Part shown: in pieces, positions 34,628 through 46,514 of the stretch | Numbering within the stretch: position 1 is the stretch's first letter | Layout: every line of letters starts with the position of its first letter | Assembly: GCA_030386875.1 (NCBI GenBank) | Contig: CM059570.1 | Span: 31,301,422 to 31,365,421 of the forward strand | Length of the DNA: 64,000 nt | From: Morinoia aosen | Taxonomy: Eukaryota; Arthropoda; Malacostraca; Amphipoda; Talitridae | Reading direction: 5' to 3' | Made by a program: the position numbers and the translations under genes | Notes under the pieces: model-generated | The model's database searches: none | Told to the model about the DNA's origin: nothing | What the model saw: the letters and a program-made list of their open reading frames with translations, nothing else

Positions 34628-34735
34628 CCCAGTCTAACTTTTTCGCCGCCTGCCTGCATGTTTTTCCCCGCCCAAGTAATTAAATCGCTTGGGCGGCGAA
34701 AAACATGCATGCTCGGGCGAAAAACTTAGACTGGG
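34628..34735 (+). mobile_element. Palindromic MITE family 2, copy 1 (108 bp)
   Basis: Almost the whole element folds back on itself. CCCAGTCTAACTTTTTCGCC at the left pairs with GGGCGAAAAACTTAGACTGG at the right, and inner arms TTTTTCCCCGCCCAAG and CTTGGGCGGCGAAAAA flank a small AT loop (TAATTAAATCG). The dinucleotide TA borders both ends (34626-34627, 34736-34737), as for Tc1/mariner-type insertions. Confidence 0.82.
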
Positions 34736-34964
34736 TAGTATCTCTTGGTGTCAGAACTCATTTTGATTGCTTACATTTGCTGTTGTTCCCAATAAATGAC
34801 TAATTTCAAAATAAAATGACGTGTCTTGTGTCATTTGAGAATATTTTAGAGAAAACATCTTTTTATTTTCTCTATACGATGGGATGATATGAAGATACAA
34901 GGAGAGTCTTAATTATGAGACGAAATTCCACTTTCGTTTAAACAAGGGCAGACGATCTTTTTCA

Positions 34965-35135
34965 TACCATGCGTACATGTTTATATACCATACGGACATG
35001 TTTACATATCGTACGTCAATATATACATACCATACGTACATGCTTACATACCATGCGTACATGCTTACATACCATACGTACATGCTTACATACCATGCGT
35101 ACATGTGCACATACCATGCATACATGTTTACATAT
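34965..35135. repeat. 21-bp tandem array
   Basis: The unit ACCATGCGTACATGCTTACAT repeats about eight times with RTACATG variants. Frames on both strands are by-products. Confidence 0.85.
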
Positions 35136-35340
35136 CATGAGTTTCAGGTGAGCCATAAGTTATGATAAAAATGTCTGTGAATAAGCCTGATAATATTTTT
35201 CGTGTTTAAATACCAAATTAAAATCTGACACCATGAGCCGTTTGCAGCCATGCAGGACACTACGTTGTGCGAAAGCAGGACCGGTTGGCAACATCAAATT
35301 TACAGTTATTAGATACCGTAAAATAATAATAAATAATACA

Positions 35341-35595
35341 AGACTCCTACCTATGACTTGTTCATTGCATCCCACTCTATTTTACCGTGCAGGTTAGTAA
35401 CCCTATATTTAGGGTAATTAGGTACCAGAAAAATCATAATAAATAATGAGTGGCTCCTACCTACGTTGTTCATTGCATCCCACTCTATTTTACAGTGCAG
35501 GTTAGTAACCCTATATTTAGGGTAATTAGGTACCAGAAAAATACTGATAAATAATGAGTGGCTCCTACCTACGTCCTGTCCGTTGCATCCCACTC
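35341..35595. repeat. 108-bp tandem repeat, about 2.4 copies
   Basis: GGTTAGTAACCCTATATTTA begins the unit (35392 and 35500), and TTCATTGCATCCCACTCTAT is shared. A diverged partial copy may extend left to about 35200. Confidence 0.85.
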
Positions 35596-35610
35596 ATCCT
35601 GACATAATAC

Positions 35611-36010
35611 CGCTACACCGTTCGTTCTTTTCATCCCGAATCTTTTATTACTACTGCATCGTTCATTCTTTTGAATCTTTTATTACTACTGCATCGTTCA
35701 TTCTTTTGAATCTTTTATTACTACTGCATCGTTCATTCTTTTGAAACTTTTATTACTACTGCATCGTTCATTCTTTTGAGTCTTTTATTATTGCTGTATC
35801 GTTCATTCTTTTCGTCTCGAATCTTTTATTACTACTGCATAGTTCATTCTTTTGAGTTTTTTATTACTGCTATATCGTTCATTCTTTTCGTCTCGAATCT
35901 TTTATTACTACTGCATCGTTCATTCTTTTGAATCTTTTATTACTACTGCATCGTTCATTCTTTTGAATCTTTTATTACTGCTATATTGTTCATTCTTTTC
36001 GTCTCGAATC
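35611..36010. repeat. Tandem array, 35-bp unit, about 11 copies
   Basis: The unit is TCTTTTATTACTACTGCATC then GTTCATTCTTTTGAA. Some copies have TCGTCTCGAA in place of GAA, giving a longer variant that recurs about every third copy. Confidence 0.9.
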
Positions 36011-36244
36011 TTCCTTTCGCAGCTCTCAGCAAAAGAAGAAATTCTGCAAAGAACAAATTCATACAACAAAACCATTCCTGGCGCCAGGCCCTCCAGGGAA
36101 CGGAAGGAATGGGAGGCTGGGCGTAGGATTTCCTTGCTCAAAAGAAACCAAAAAAGCGCTTAAGCCTTCAGATTTGTTTGTCTCTGGAGCGAAGGCCATC
36201 TTGAATCGTTCGAGGGGACAAAAACCGGGATGTTTCAAATTCCC

Positions 36245-36597
36245 ATTTGAGGGAGTATCATTTTAGGGCGTGTCATTTTAGAGCGTGTCATTGGACGCAG
36301 CGTAATTTTAGGGAGCGTTATTTTAGGGAGTGACATGTTAGGAAGCTTCATTTTAGGGAGCGTTATCTTAGGGAGTGTACTTTTAGGGAGTGTCATGTTA
36401 GGGAGTTTCATTTTAGGAAGTGTACTTTTAGGGAGTTTCATTTTAAGGAGTCATTTTAGGATTCGTCACTTTAGGGAGAGTCATTTTAAGAAGCGTCATT
36501 TTAGGGAGCGTCATATGAGGTTTGGGAGCGTCATTTAATTAAGGGAGTGTCATTCGAGAGAGTGTCATGTTAGGGAGCGTCATTTTAGGGAGTGCAT
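36245..36597. repeat. Array of about 15-bp unit
   Basis: The unit is GGGAGTGTCATTTTA with GGGAGCGT and GGAAGC variants. The minus strand reads as LPKMTLPK-type repeats, a by-product. Confidence 0.85.
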
Positions 36598-37190
36598 AAA
36601 GGTATAGGTTTGCTTCTCAGTCGATTTAAAAGGAGGTTTCAAACAATTTCGAAAATAAAAAGCATGAATAATTTAGTTGAACAGCTGCAATCAACCGTAA
36701 TGATGAACAATTTTATAAATAAAGAGCTGCAATTATGAGCGTTCATCATTAAACAGTAGGTTTTGAGTACTTCACAAGCGGAAAAGTAGGCAAAGTAAGT
36801 TTTATAAAGTGGACGTAAATTCAACGACGTAAATTTAGTAAAAGTGAGCGCCTTATCAACACCGAACGTTTAAAACCAAACCCAGCGGAAATTAATCTCG
36901 CTAGTCATTAGAGTGAAGGTCCGTTCACAAGCGTTCGCCATAAACACGATATCGATGTAACCTTAAACTTAAATAAGGGCTTATTTTTCCATTTTTTTGT
37001 TTACTTGTGAATATGTCACCGAAAATAAAAGCCTCTTAACGCGTATCGATCAGTAAAATAATTTTTGGACTACCCCTTTCATTCCTTTAAATTTTGATTT
37101 TACGGAAGTTTTATTCTTAATCTTAATTTCTGAGAGTCGCACTTCTAAAGTATCTGTCTATTGGAACATCATACGGGATGTTGTGCGCAT
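36598..37190. other. AT-rich unique DNA
   Basis: No feature recognised. Confidence 0.45.
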
Positions 37191-39848
37191 GATGTGATCC
37201 GTATGATTGTAAGCCGTGATGTGAGTCATAATGTGATCCGTATGATTGTAAGCCGTGATGTGAGTCATAATGTGATCCGTATGATTGTAAGCCGTGATGT
37301 GAGTCATAATGTGAGCCGTATGATTGCAAGCCGTGATGTGAGTCATAATGTGAGCCGTATGATTGTAAGCCGTGATGTGAGTCATAATGTGAGCCGTATG
37401 ATTGTAAGCCATGATGTGAGTCATAATGTGAGCCGTATGATTGTAAGCCATGATGTGAGTCATAATGTGAGCCGTATGATTGTAAGCCTTGATGTGAGTC
37501 ATAATGTGAGCCGTATGATTGTAAGCCATGATGTGAGTCATAATGTGATCCGTATGATTGTAAGCCGTGATGTGAGTCATAATGTGAGCCGTATGATTGT
37601 AAGCCGTGATGTGAGTCATAATGTGATCCGTATGATTGTAAGCCATGATGTGAGTCATAATGTGATCCGTATGATTGTAAGCCGTGATGTGAGTCATAAT
37701 GTGAGCCGTATGATTGTAAGCCGTGATGTGAGTCATAATGTGATCCGTATGATTGTAAGTCGTGATGTGAGTCATAATGTGAGCCGTATGATTGTAAGCC
37801 GTGATGTGAGTCATAATGTGATCCGTATGATTGTAAGCCGTGATGTGAGTCATAATGTGAGCCGTATGATTGTAAGCCGTGATGTGAGTCATAATGTGAA
37901 CCGTATGATTGTAAGCCGTGATGTGAGTCATAATGTGATCCGTATGATTGTAAGCCGTGATGCGAGTCATAATGTGAGCCGTATGATTGTAAGCCGTGAT
38001 GTGAGTCATAATGTGAGCCGTATGATTGTAAGCCGTGATGTGAGTCATAATGTGATCCGTATGATTGTAAGCCGTGATGTGAGTCATAATGTGATCCGTA
38101 TGATTGTAAGCCGTGATGTGAGTCATTATGTAATCCGTATGAATGTAAGCCGTGATGTGAGTCATAATGTGATCCGTATGATTGTAAGCCGTGATGTGAG
38201 TCATAATGTGAGCCGTATGATTGTAAGCCGTGATGTGAGTCATAATGTGATCCGTATTATTGTAAGCCGTGATGTGAGTCATAATGTGATCCGTATGATT
38301 GTAAGCCGTCATGTGAGTCATAATGTGATCCGTATTATTGTAAGCCGTGATGTAAATCATAATGTGATCCGTATGATTGTAAGCCGTGATGTGAGTCACA
38401 ATGTGATCCGTATGATTGTAACCCGTGATGTGAGTCATAATGTGATCCGTATGATTGTAAGCCGTGATGTGAGTCATAATGTGACCCGAATGATTGTAAG
38501 CCGTGATGTGAGTCATAATGTGATCCGTATGATTGTAAGCCGTGATGTGAGTCATAATGTGATCCGTATGATTGTAAGCCGTGATGTGAGTCATAATGTG
38601 ATCCATATGGTTGTAAGCCGTGATGTGAGTCATAATGTGATCCGTATGATTGTAAGCCGGAATGTGTCATAATGTGATCCGTATGATTGTAAGCCGTGAT
38701 GTGAGTCATAATGTGATCCGTATGATTGTGCGCCGTGATGTGAGTCATAATGTGATCCCTATGATTGTAAGCCGTGATGTGAGTCATAATGTGAGCCGTA
38801 TGATTGTAAGCCGTGATGTGAGTCATAATGTGATCCGTATTATTGTAAGCCGTGATGTGAGTCATAATGTGATCCGTATGATTGTAAGCCGTGATGTGAG
38901 TCATAATGTGATCCGTATGATTGTAAGCCGTGATGTGAGTCATAATGTGAGCCGTATGATTGTAAGCCGTAATGTGAGTCATAATGTGATCCGTATGATT
39001 GTAAGCCGTGATGTGAGTCATAATGTGATCCGTATGATTGTAAGCCGTGATGTGAGTCATAATGTGATCCGTATGATTGTAAGCCGTGATGTGAGTCATA
39101 ATGTGATCCGTATGATTGTAAGCCGTGATTTGAGTCATAATGTGATCCGTATGATTGTAAGCCGTGATTTGAGTCATAATGTGATCTGTATGATTGTAAG
39201 CCGTGATGTGAGTCATAATGTGATCCGTATGGTTGTAAGCCGTGATGTGAGTCATAATGTGATCCGTATGATTGTAAGCCGTGATTTGAGTCATAATGTG
39301 ATCCGTATGATTGTAAGCCGTGATTTGAGTCATAATGTGATCTGTATGATTGTAAGCCGTGATGTGAGTCATAATGTGATCCGTATGGTTGTAAGCCGTG
39401 ATGTGAGTCATAATGTGATCCGTATGATTGTAAGCCGTGATATGAGTCATAATGTGATCCGTATGATTGTAAGCCGTGATGTGAGTCATAATGTGATCCG
39501 TATGATTGTAAGCCGTGATGTGAGTCATAATGTGATCCGTATGATTGTAAGCCGTAATGTGTCATAATGTGATCCGTATGATTGTAAGCCGTGATGTGAG
39601 TCATAATGTGATCCGTATGATTGTAAGCCGTGATGTGAGTCATAATGTGATCCGTATGTTTGTAAGCCGAAATGTGTCATAATGTGATCCGTAGGATTGT
39701 AAGCCGTGATGTGAGTCATAATGTGATCCGTATGATTGTAAGCCGTAATGTGTCATAATGTGATTCGTATGATTGTAAGCCGTAATGTGTCATAATGTGA
39801 TTCGTATGATTGTAAGCCGTGATGTGAGTCACAATGTGAGCCGTAATG
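37191..39848. repeat. 39-bp array, about 68 copies
   Basis: The unit is GTGATCCGTATGATTGTAAG then CCGTGATGTGAGTCATAAT. GATCC and GAGCC copies are interspersed. Near the right end, 4-bp-shortened copies (CCGTAATGTGTCATAATG) appear. A four-unit block containing GATTTGAG and GATCTG variants is duplicated 156 bp apart (39125 and 39281). Both strands stay open for about 300-500 codons (minus: THITAYNHTDHIM; plus: DVSHNVIRMIVSR). Shortened units change frame, which argues against a selected protein. Confidence 0.96.
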
Positions 39849-39910
39849 TGCGTGGCTGAAAAAGATGTTCACTCTGAACTTGCCTCTCAGAAAGCCACTG
39901 AGCTACTCTA

Positions 39911-40017
39911 CCCAGTCCTACTTTTTGCCTCTTGCAGGCAGGTTTTTCGCCACTCAAGTAATTAAATCGCTCAGGCGGCGAAAAACATGCATGCTCCGGC
40001 GAAAAAGTTAGACTGGG
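39911..40017 (+). mobile_element. Palindromic MITE family 2, copy 2 (107 bp)
   Basis: Aligns with 34628-34735 over its length, including CAAGTAATTAAATCGCT in the loop and CGGCGAAAAACATGCATGCT in the right arm. Ends are CCCAGTCCTAC and GTTAGACTGGG. TA flanks the left end only. Confidence 0.8.
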
Positions 40018-40789
40018 ATGTGAACCTGATATGTGAGAATTTTTGATGCTAGTCCATGTATCTGACGACATTTTCCGCTTTCGGCCTTAAATTCACATAC
40101 TACTGATCGGTGATTGTAATTTTCACAAATCTACTCGTTTTAATCAGTTTTCGTGTCTAAGCTGCTGAAACGTATCACAAAGAAGCTAAATAATACCACT
40201 TAAGCTTTATAAAAATCGACTGATCGTTTTCGGCCAAAAGTGTACACTCACTGACGTAAAATGCTCAATCGTCGACATTCTGATGGGAGGGAATAACAAA
40301 ATCAGGCTGTACGCGATGAAGGTAAGCATTTTCAATTATTTCTGCGAGAGCAAAACTGGATGATCATCAACGTTTGAATAGTCATGCTTCCAACCTGCAG
40401 ACTTGCCATTGCTCGACCTTATCGATGCAGGACTCGCCAGAGCCCTTGTTCAAGATATCTTGGCTTTGTTTTTGATAAATTTACGTTGAGCTCAAAGAAA
40501 TTCGTTTGTAAAAACCAAAATATTTGCCTTATACTAGTGGGGAATGACGCGATCTAACATTTACCTTGAATAAATTTTCCAAATGTTGATGGCAAACGAA
40601 TATAACCCTCCTAACAGTACCCACGATTCAAATGTTCTTGTACTTGTGAACTAGTGAAACTCGTATCACAGATACGGTCATTAAGCATCCTTATGAGCTT
40701 GGCAGAGACACGGAAGAAGCGTACACCAAACAAATATATAAATAAACTCAATAAGGGTATAACTATATCCTATATATATAATAATTTAA
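40018..40789. other. Unique DNA, nothing recognised
   Basis: No feature recognised. Confidence 0.45.
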
Positions 40790-40845
40790 AAAAGAATTGC
40801 AAAAATGCTTGAACTTTGCAGCCAAAGTGATGGGCAAAGATAAGG
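40790..40845 (+). pseudogene. Small LINE fragment
   Basis: This segment matches 44761-44823 at most positions (shared run GCAGCCAAAGTGATGGGCAA). In the same frame it reads LNFAAKVMGKDK, as in the C-terminal part of CR1/L2/Jockey-like reverse transcriptases. It diverges from the other copy after GGCAAAGATAA. Too short to classify further. Confidence 0.5.
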
Positions 40846-43800
40846 AAAAGATTAGCATCGATGCCTTCAGAGTCCGGAACTTAGCACATGCATCAGCGAT
40901 GGTGTTGGAAGCTTGCTCAGTTCTGCCTGTGAATGACTGAGGCTGTTGGACGAACTGAAGTCCCTTACTTTTTTAGACATGCCATGATTGATAAATTATT
41001 ATAAGTTATGAAAGAATAATATATTATAATTGATTAATAAATTATGAATTATACATTATGATGAATGATAAATTAGTTATACGAGACTGTGGACTGAACG
41101 CTTAGTGTCGAACAGTGATCGCAAAAAATAGACCTTCGCAATGCAAAAGATAATAAAAACATGAGATTGTTTGTCCAGATTTCATTCTCATTCCACCTAA
41201 GGAATACTGAAGAAATTAAATGTCACGTGGAGTAGTGAAGGCAGCTCATTTGACTTTTGTCCAACATACTACGCTTTAGTGAGATTTCTCATCTCAGTGA
41301 GAACAGATTCCATGCGATGTGCGCTTCAATATCAGGCTTGTCACAAACTTTGACGACCTTTGGCCGCTTTCTCGTGATCAGAATGGGTAAGGCAAAATTT
41401 TCAAAGCAAGGAAATATTCACACTATTACCCTGTTGAAGCAAGGAATAAAAGTATGACAAATGACCAGAATGCCCATTTGCAACTTGGGGCAAAAAAGAA
41501 ACCTCCGCGCTCCCTTCCGATATCGTTCCATCAAAAAAAAATTGTTACGGGGCTCCTAAAAAGACTTCTACTTGCACTCATATGATTCCAAAGCATGATA
41601 TGATGATATGATGCATCTAACCGTGAGGGCCGTTTTCCTCAAAAAGAAAAATTTTGCTCTCTTTAGAGCGTCGCTGTGGGAACAATTCAACATGGCAGCC
41701 AGAGGATCTACGCTGTCATCTCGATCTGCCGAGAAAAAGCCTGTGCTCACCAGGACCATGGAAAAAAGGCTAGATTTCTAGGGGAAATACAAAGATTTGT
41801 CGTCAGAGCTGCGTTTAAGGGCGAAAGCACGTTCAGGTTAGTCAGGGACGGCTATGAAATTTGTCGCGTGCCTAGAATTGAATTCAGAGACGACCTGCAA
41901 ATCGCTGTTAAATCTGTAAAACTGGTCGACCATGAAATGGAGGTAATGGTCTTTGATGGTAATGATGTTGTCCTAAATCTCTGCTTAGGGGGATACAATA
42001 AATGTAAAGCGAAGTACTTTATTTGTGTCTCATTTATTTTCAAATCATTATCTTTCGGACTTTTCCTGGTCTCTGCAGTTCGACAGCCGAAAACACGAGA
42101 GTGATAAAAAACTTCTTTTCCATCCACACTCAGCATGAATGATGTGCATCAATGTCTAATGGAAATTGCAGAGGGCATTGTGCACTGTACTAATTTACCA
42201 ATGTATGCGTACTGCACGTTACAAACAATGCAGCATGTAGGAAGATTTTTGCTCTAGTGAATATCATGGATGAAAAATTGCTACACACAATTTCAACGCG
42301 GATAAACCTACACACTTATCTTCACAAAGGACTACGCTAATGGCTTCAGTTCTTCTAATGCATCCTCATGAGCGTGAAGTTATAGTAGTGAAAAAGTGGT
42401 TTCAAGAAGCGAAACATAGCATGACAGTACAGTGAGCGTAGAATCTTGGAGCAAGTGAACTACTCAAAGAATCACAGCTCCTATGTGGTTCCGACACCAT
42501 GTAACTTATCAAAATAAAAACGCATGGTCTTACCTCATCTTTGTGTCTATCTTCTTCCATACGAGTTTTAAATACGAGGATTGGTTGCTGTTCAAATATA
42601 CGTGCCTTCTAATCTCGACAATTTCGAGCGAGCTGTAAGGAGATGCCTAAACTTATCACGACCACATGGGGTTCCCTTGCACATTGTGGTCTCGAATGCA
42701 TATCAGAAAGAATATCAACGCCAAAACAACGATGCTTAAGGGTTTAAGTACGGAAGTATGTAAAAAATTACGCATACTTTTTTGTTCTCAAGCAAATTGA
42801 AAACTTTTAATATGTTGCTCTGATGTTACTTTTCCGGAACAATCCCTTCTTTTAAGCGTTTATTGAGCAACGAGGGCTTGTGGTTTTCCAGGGAGTTTTG
42901 GAAAAACTTTTGCGTCGTTTTGAACAGTCGTGAACTATTTTTTTGGCTGAACCACTGATTTGGGCTGATCCCCAAATGTGACGCAACCTCATCTGCTGAG
43001 TCTCGCCTGTCTGCCATGGTCATCTCTCTAGCTAGGATGTAGTCATGCGTTGTCGATACTGAGGAGCGAACAATCCTCTTGTTTCCTGCTTCACTTGCCG
43101 CGCTACTGATGAAAACGTCGATAAAAACGCGTTCACAAGATAAAAACTGTCCCTGTACTGGAATGAAAATCTCCGCCTAATCCAGGTACTTTCCTCATCC
43201 TCCTATTTCAAAAATCGGATCAACATTTTTATTTATATTTTGGTCCAACTTGACAGCGAAGGGGGACTTACTTAACACTGTCGTAGAGTGAAGGCAACCG
43301 AAAAAATCGTGATCAAAATTTGCAGTTGAAATTATTAAAACACCTTAATGCATGTGTACTAAGACACCAGTTTTTATACAGTTTTCAAAACGTGTTTTAT
43401 CAGAAGTACGGGTTATTTTCAAATTTCCTTCATATTTGCAAAATATGTAAAAAAACTTCCTCCCATGCAAAATAAACGGGAGTGTGAATTCGAGTCAGGT
43501 TATCGAATTGACCGAGAGCAACTTGACCGTATCGCGTGGGGTTAAACACCAAGAACAAACAATTGGAAAACAGTCCTGCTTCCGTTATTCTGATAGCCCC
43601 TAAACACACGGGGACAGCCATGTAATTGCCGGGACCAGCTTACAAATCCATGTTATAATTGCGCGCACCTAGAGGCCGATTCAGGCGCTCCGCAAACGCT
43701 TGCAATTACGAGCGATTTAAAGCCAGTTCTGGCAGACAGGTAATGCTCGGGTAGTCGAGCCTCGATCCTGATAGACGTCGCTCGTAAGGAGATCTGAGAG

Positions 43801-44484
43801 CTCACCGCAAATGCTCAAAGAAAAATCGTTTATTTCCAATGAAGTTGATACATGAAATGTATAACTCTAGACTTCTACCCATTAACGTGAAATTTTTCTC
43901 CGTAGCTCGCGTCTTTTATACTCTCCACTCATTGGCGGATGAGTTGTAATTTTTTAGGGAGGATGACAAGCTTTTATAGTCTATGAGTTACTGATGTTGT
44001 CGGTAAATTTTTGCTTATACGGGAATTGTGCAAACACTGCTAAAGGTTTTATTGCAATGTTTATACGAACACACCGTATATAGCATTATACGAACATAAA
44101 TCATAGATGGAATTAAAATCAGTTCACTTCGTAATGTTTATATTGAGAATATTTTCTAATCTCATAAGGGGATTTATCTTTTGTTTCACAACTGCTCATA
44201 ATTTTTAGCTGCGTTATTTCAACAAATTTAAGCCTCGAGCAACTTCTGCTGTCTTTAGAAGTTGCCGTTCAGAACGTGCAAATTTCAATTCAGAAATAAG
44301 CGTTTAAAATAAACCTCCTCGCTTGTACATCGTACACTCGTGACCGGTTTGTTAATCACGTTCCGTGCACTGTACTAAGTAGGAATGACGACCTTTCGTG
44401 CTTCTCTATTGAAATGGATTAGCAATGTATACAGACTTCAACAGTAACCTTTCAAGATCATTGAAATATTAAAACTTATTTCCA
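40846..44484. other. Long stretch with no supported gene
   Basis: I see only weak frames. 41676-42104 (plus, 142 codons) has a mixed-charge stretch (VRDGYEICRVPRIEFRDD) before a hydrophobic tail but no recognisable family. 42826-43023 (minus) begins MTMADRRDSADEVASHLGIS, faintly like a helix-turn-helix of a mariner-type transposase but too short to call. The remainder is AT-rich unique sequence. Confidence 0.4.
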
Positions 44485-44960
44485 TTTTTCTGCACTCTGG
44501 AATCGGAAAGAGTGTACCCTGACATTTGGAGACGATATGCTCGAGCCAGTCAACAAAGTTAAGCAATCTTGGTGTTTGTTTTGACCAAAATGTGTCTTTC
44601 AAAAAACACGTGGTAACGACATGCAAAAAAAATTAGCAAAACTTTAATGTTTTTTATCGCATAGAGAACATAATTGATGATAAAGCAAGATTATTGGTGA
44701 TTCAGTTTTTAGTACTATCACGTTTGGATCATTGCGATCTAGTCTGGGAAGACTTACCTTAATAATTTAAACAAGAATTGTAAAAAAGCTTGAACTTCGC
44801 AGCCAAAGTGATGGGCAAAGATAATTTTATGAAATGCAATCATGTAACTCCTTTGCTAAGAAAACTTGTCTGGACCCAATACCATAAGGAGTCAGCATTG
44901 ACAAAGCCCGAAAAGAGTTTTCGTCTTTCTACCTCCATTAATTAGAGTAAGGCAGATGTT
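44485..44960 (+). pseudogene. Decayed LINE reverse transcriptase, C-terminal part
   Basis: Several pieces of a CR1/L2/Jockey-like reverse transcriptase C-terminus appear in order but in shifting frames. LTFGDDMLEPVNKVK is near 44519, NLGVCFDQNVSFKKH near 44565-44609, VLSRLDHCDLVW at 44712-44747, LNFAAKVMGKD at about 44789-44822 and HVTPLLRKL at 44841-44867. In intact relatives these blocks follow the YADD catalytic core: the LGV-x-D, SRLDYC and HxTPLLRxLHW regions. Stop codons and frame changes separate every block, so it is a long-dead copy. The core with the catalytic aspartates is absent. It belongs to a different LINE from the one at 50.7-53.3 kb. The subfamily is uncertain. Confidence 0.7.
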
Positions 44961-46011
44961 GTAAAATTTCTTCCGCCCAATATGCCGAATAAAGACCAAA
45001 TCGGAGGAGGAATGATGTCTTAGCTGATTACTGTTCAGCTGACGTGGGACAAAGAGCTCTCAGTTAATGGAGCTCTAAAGTGGATTAAGCTTCCAACAGC
45101 AAATAAAAACTTTTAAACTATAAAAGAATTGAAGGTAATCGTGTCTCCCTATTTTGCATCTCTGTCATGGAGAATGACGAACTACGACATTTTGTTGTAA
45201 ACTCAAACTAAACGATTAAACGTTTTGTCTTAAATATGCTCACTAATACTTTGATGTCAGCTTTTCAAACTCTGTGAAGCTGAAATACCTATACTTCTTT
45301 TAGTTATTTGCTTTCAGTTCTTACTTCTCCTATTGTGAAGGCCTTACTCATAGCCCGTATTGAGCAGTCGATTTTGAAACCACAACTAAGTTCATTTGTT
45401 ATGTATGTGTTAAATTTTTATAATTATTTGGCATCATTCTATCTCTGCATTTGATTTTATTTCCTGTATACATGTCTGTAAGTTATTATGGCGAATACTG
45501 AGAGAATAACAAACATAAATTTTTTGTTGTTGTTTTGAGACCGTAACTAGATTTTACGATAGGCGTAATTCTATCTGAAAATTACACCTAGCTCATTTTT
45601 TGTGTTTTCCGAGTCAGTTTTATTTATATTTTTCTTTCACTTACACTGAGAAATAGAGTCTTCAAATTGTTGTAGCAGGAATATGAAAGAGAATAAACTC
45701 ATATTATTTTCCCAACTAATATCAACCCGTGACACGTCTAGTATCCAATTCTTATGGCACGTCCAACCAAGAACCTATATATGTATGAAATCTTTAATCT
45801 TTAAAATTCAATTTTCGTGTTTTTGTAATGGGGTCCTGTTGAAACTTTTATTGATAACAAAGGTTTTTTTTTTATCTTTTTTATATTAAAAAATTTTGGA
45901 AAATCAATGTTCTAGTAAATTTAATGTATTAACTTCATTTAAAATAAACTATTTTCCTCTCTTTTTAGTGAGAACATTACAGAGTAACTTTCATTAAGTT
46001 AGCTGCTGCGG
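44961..46011. other. AT-rich DNA, nothing recognised
   Basis: Possibly the 3' remainder of the decayed LINE on the left; no motif or LTR is visible before the pol fragment. Confidence 0.4.
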
Positions 46012-46514
46012 TTGATATTTACCAACTTACGTGCTGCAAATGGCACGCCTATACTGTGTTACGGCACAAAGACCTTGATGTGCTCCCTGAATCTCAAACG
46101 TACCCTCAAGTTCGAATTCATAGTGGCTGATGTGGACACGCCCATCATTGGTGCTGATTTCCTTCAGAAGTTTGCATTGGTGGTGGATTTGAGAAACGGA
46201 TGCTTGTATGATAGCGAAACCCGAGTGCAAAGACCCCTTAGTGCCGTCGATATGGTGAACGTTACGTCGAGCGTCTCTCCTAATTTAGACAGCTCATGCC
46301 CCTATCAACGAGTGTTGCTTGAATTCCCCTCACTCTTCCAACCTAACGTAACTGTGCACAATAACACGCTGACGCAACACCACATATCGAAGAGCGGTCC
46401 CCCTGTGTACGCGAAAGTAAGGCGTCTGCCCAATGATCGATTGCAGGAAGTAAAAGCTGAGTTCTCAAAAATGGTTGAGGATGGGACAATTCGCATCTCG
46501 AAAAGTCCCTGGGC
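46012..46514 (+). pseudogene. Ty3/Gypsy pol fragment: end of protease and start of reverse transcriptase
   Basis: The frame begins inside a retropepsin. The second half is clear (LRAANGTPI, FIVADVDTPIIGADFL, with the IIGADFL strand that closes the fold), but the catalytic D-T/S-G triplet that should lie about 30 residues upstream is missing, so the element is 5'-truncated near 46010. After a linker comes the reverse transcriptase N-terminus (HHISKSGPPVYAKVRRLP, then [15 protein letters not shown]). At SPWA, normally followed by the DYR-LN region, the frame jumps to sequence that belongs after the polymerase core. About 200 residues including the YxDD site are therefore absent and the reading frame changes at the join. 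No LTR, primer site or gag is found upstream. Cannot be autonomous. Confidence 0.85.

Noticed and set aside
37158-39643. Histidine/threonine-rich and serine/valine-rich frames of 270-500 codons
   Set aside because: By-product of the 39-bp array; units shortened by four bases near the right end change the frame without any sign of selection against them.
41676-42104. Possible 142-residue host protein
   Set aside because: No recognisable domain, hydrophobic AT-driven end, and an almost equally long frame on the opposite strand.
42826-43023. Mariner-like transposase N-terminus
   Set aside because: The helix-turn-helix resemblance is faint, only about 65 codons are open, and no catalytic D,D,D/E segment or inverted terminal repeat is nearby.
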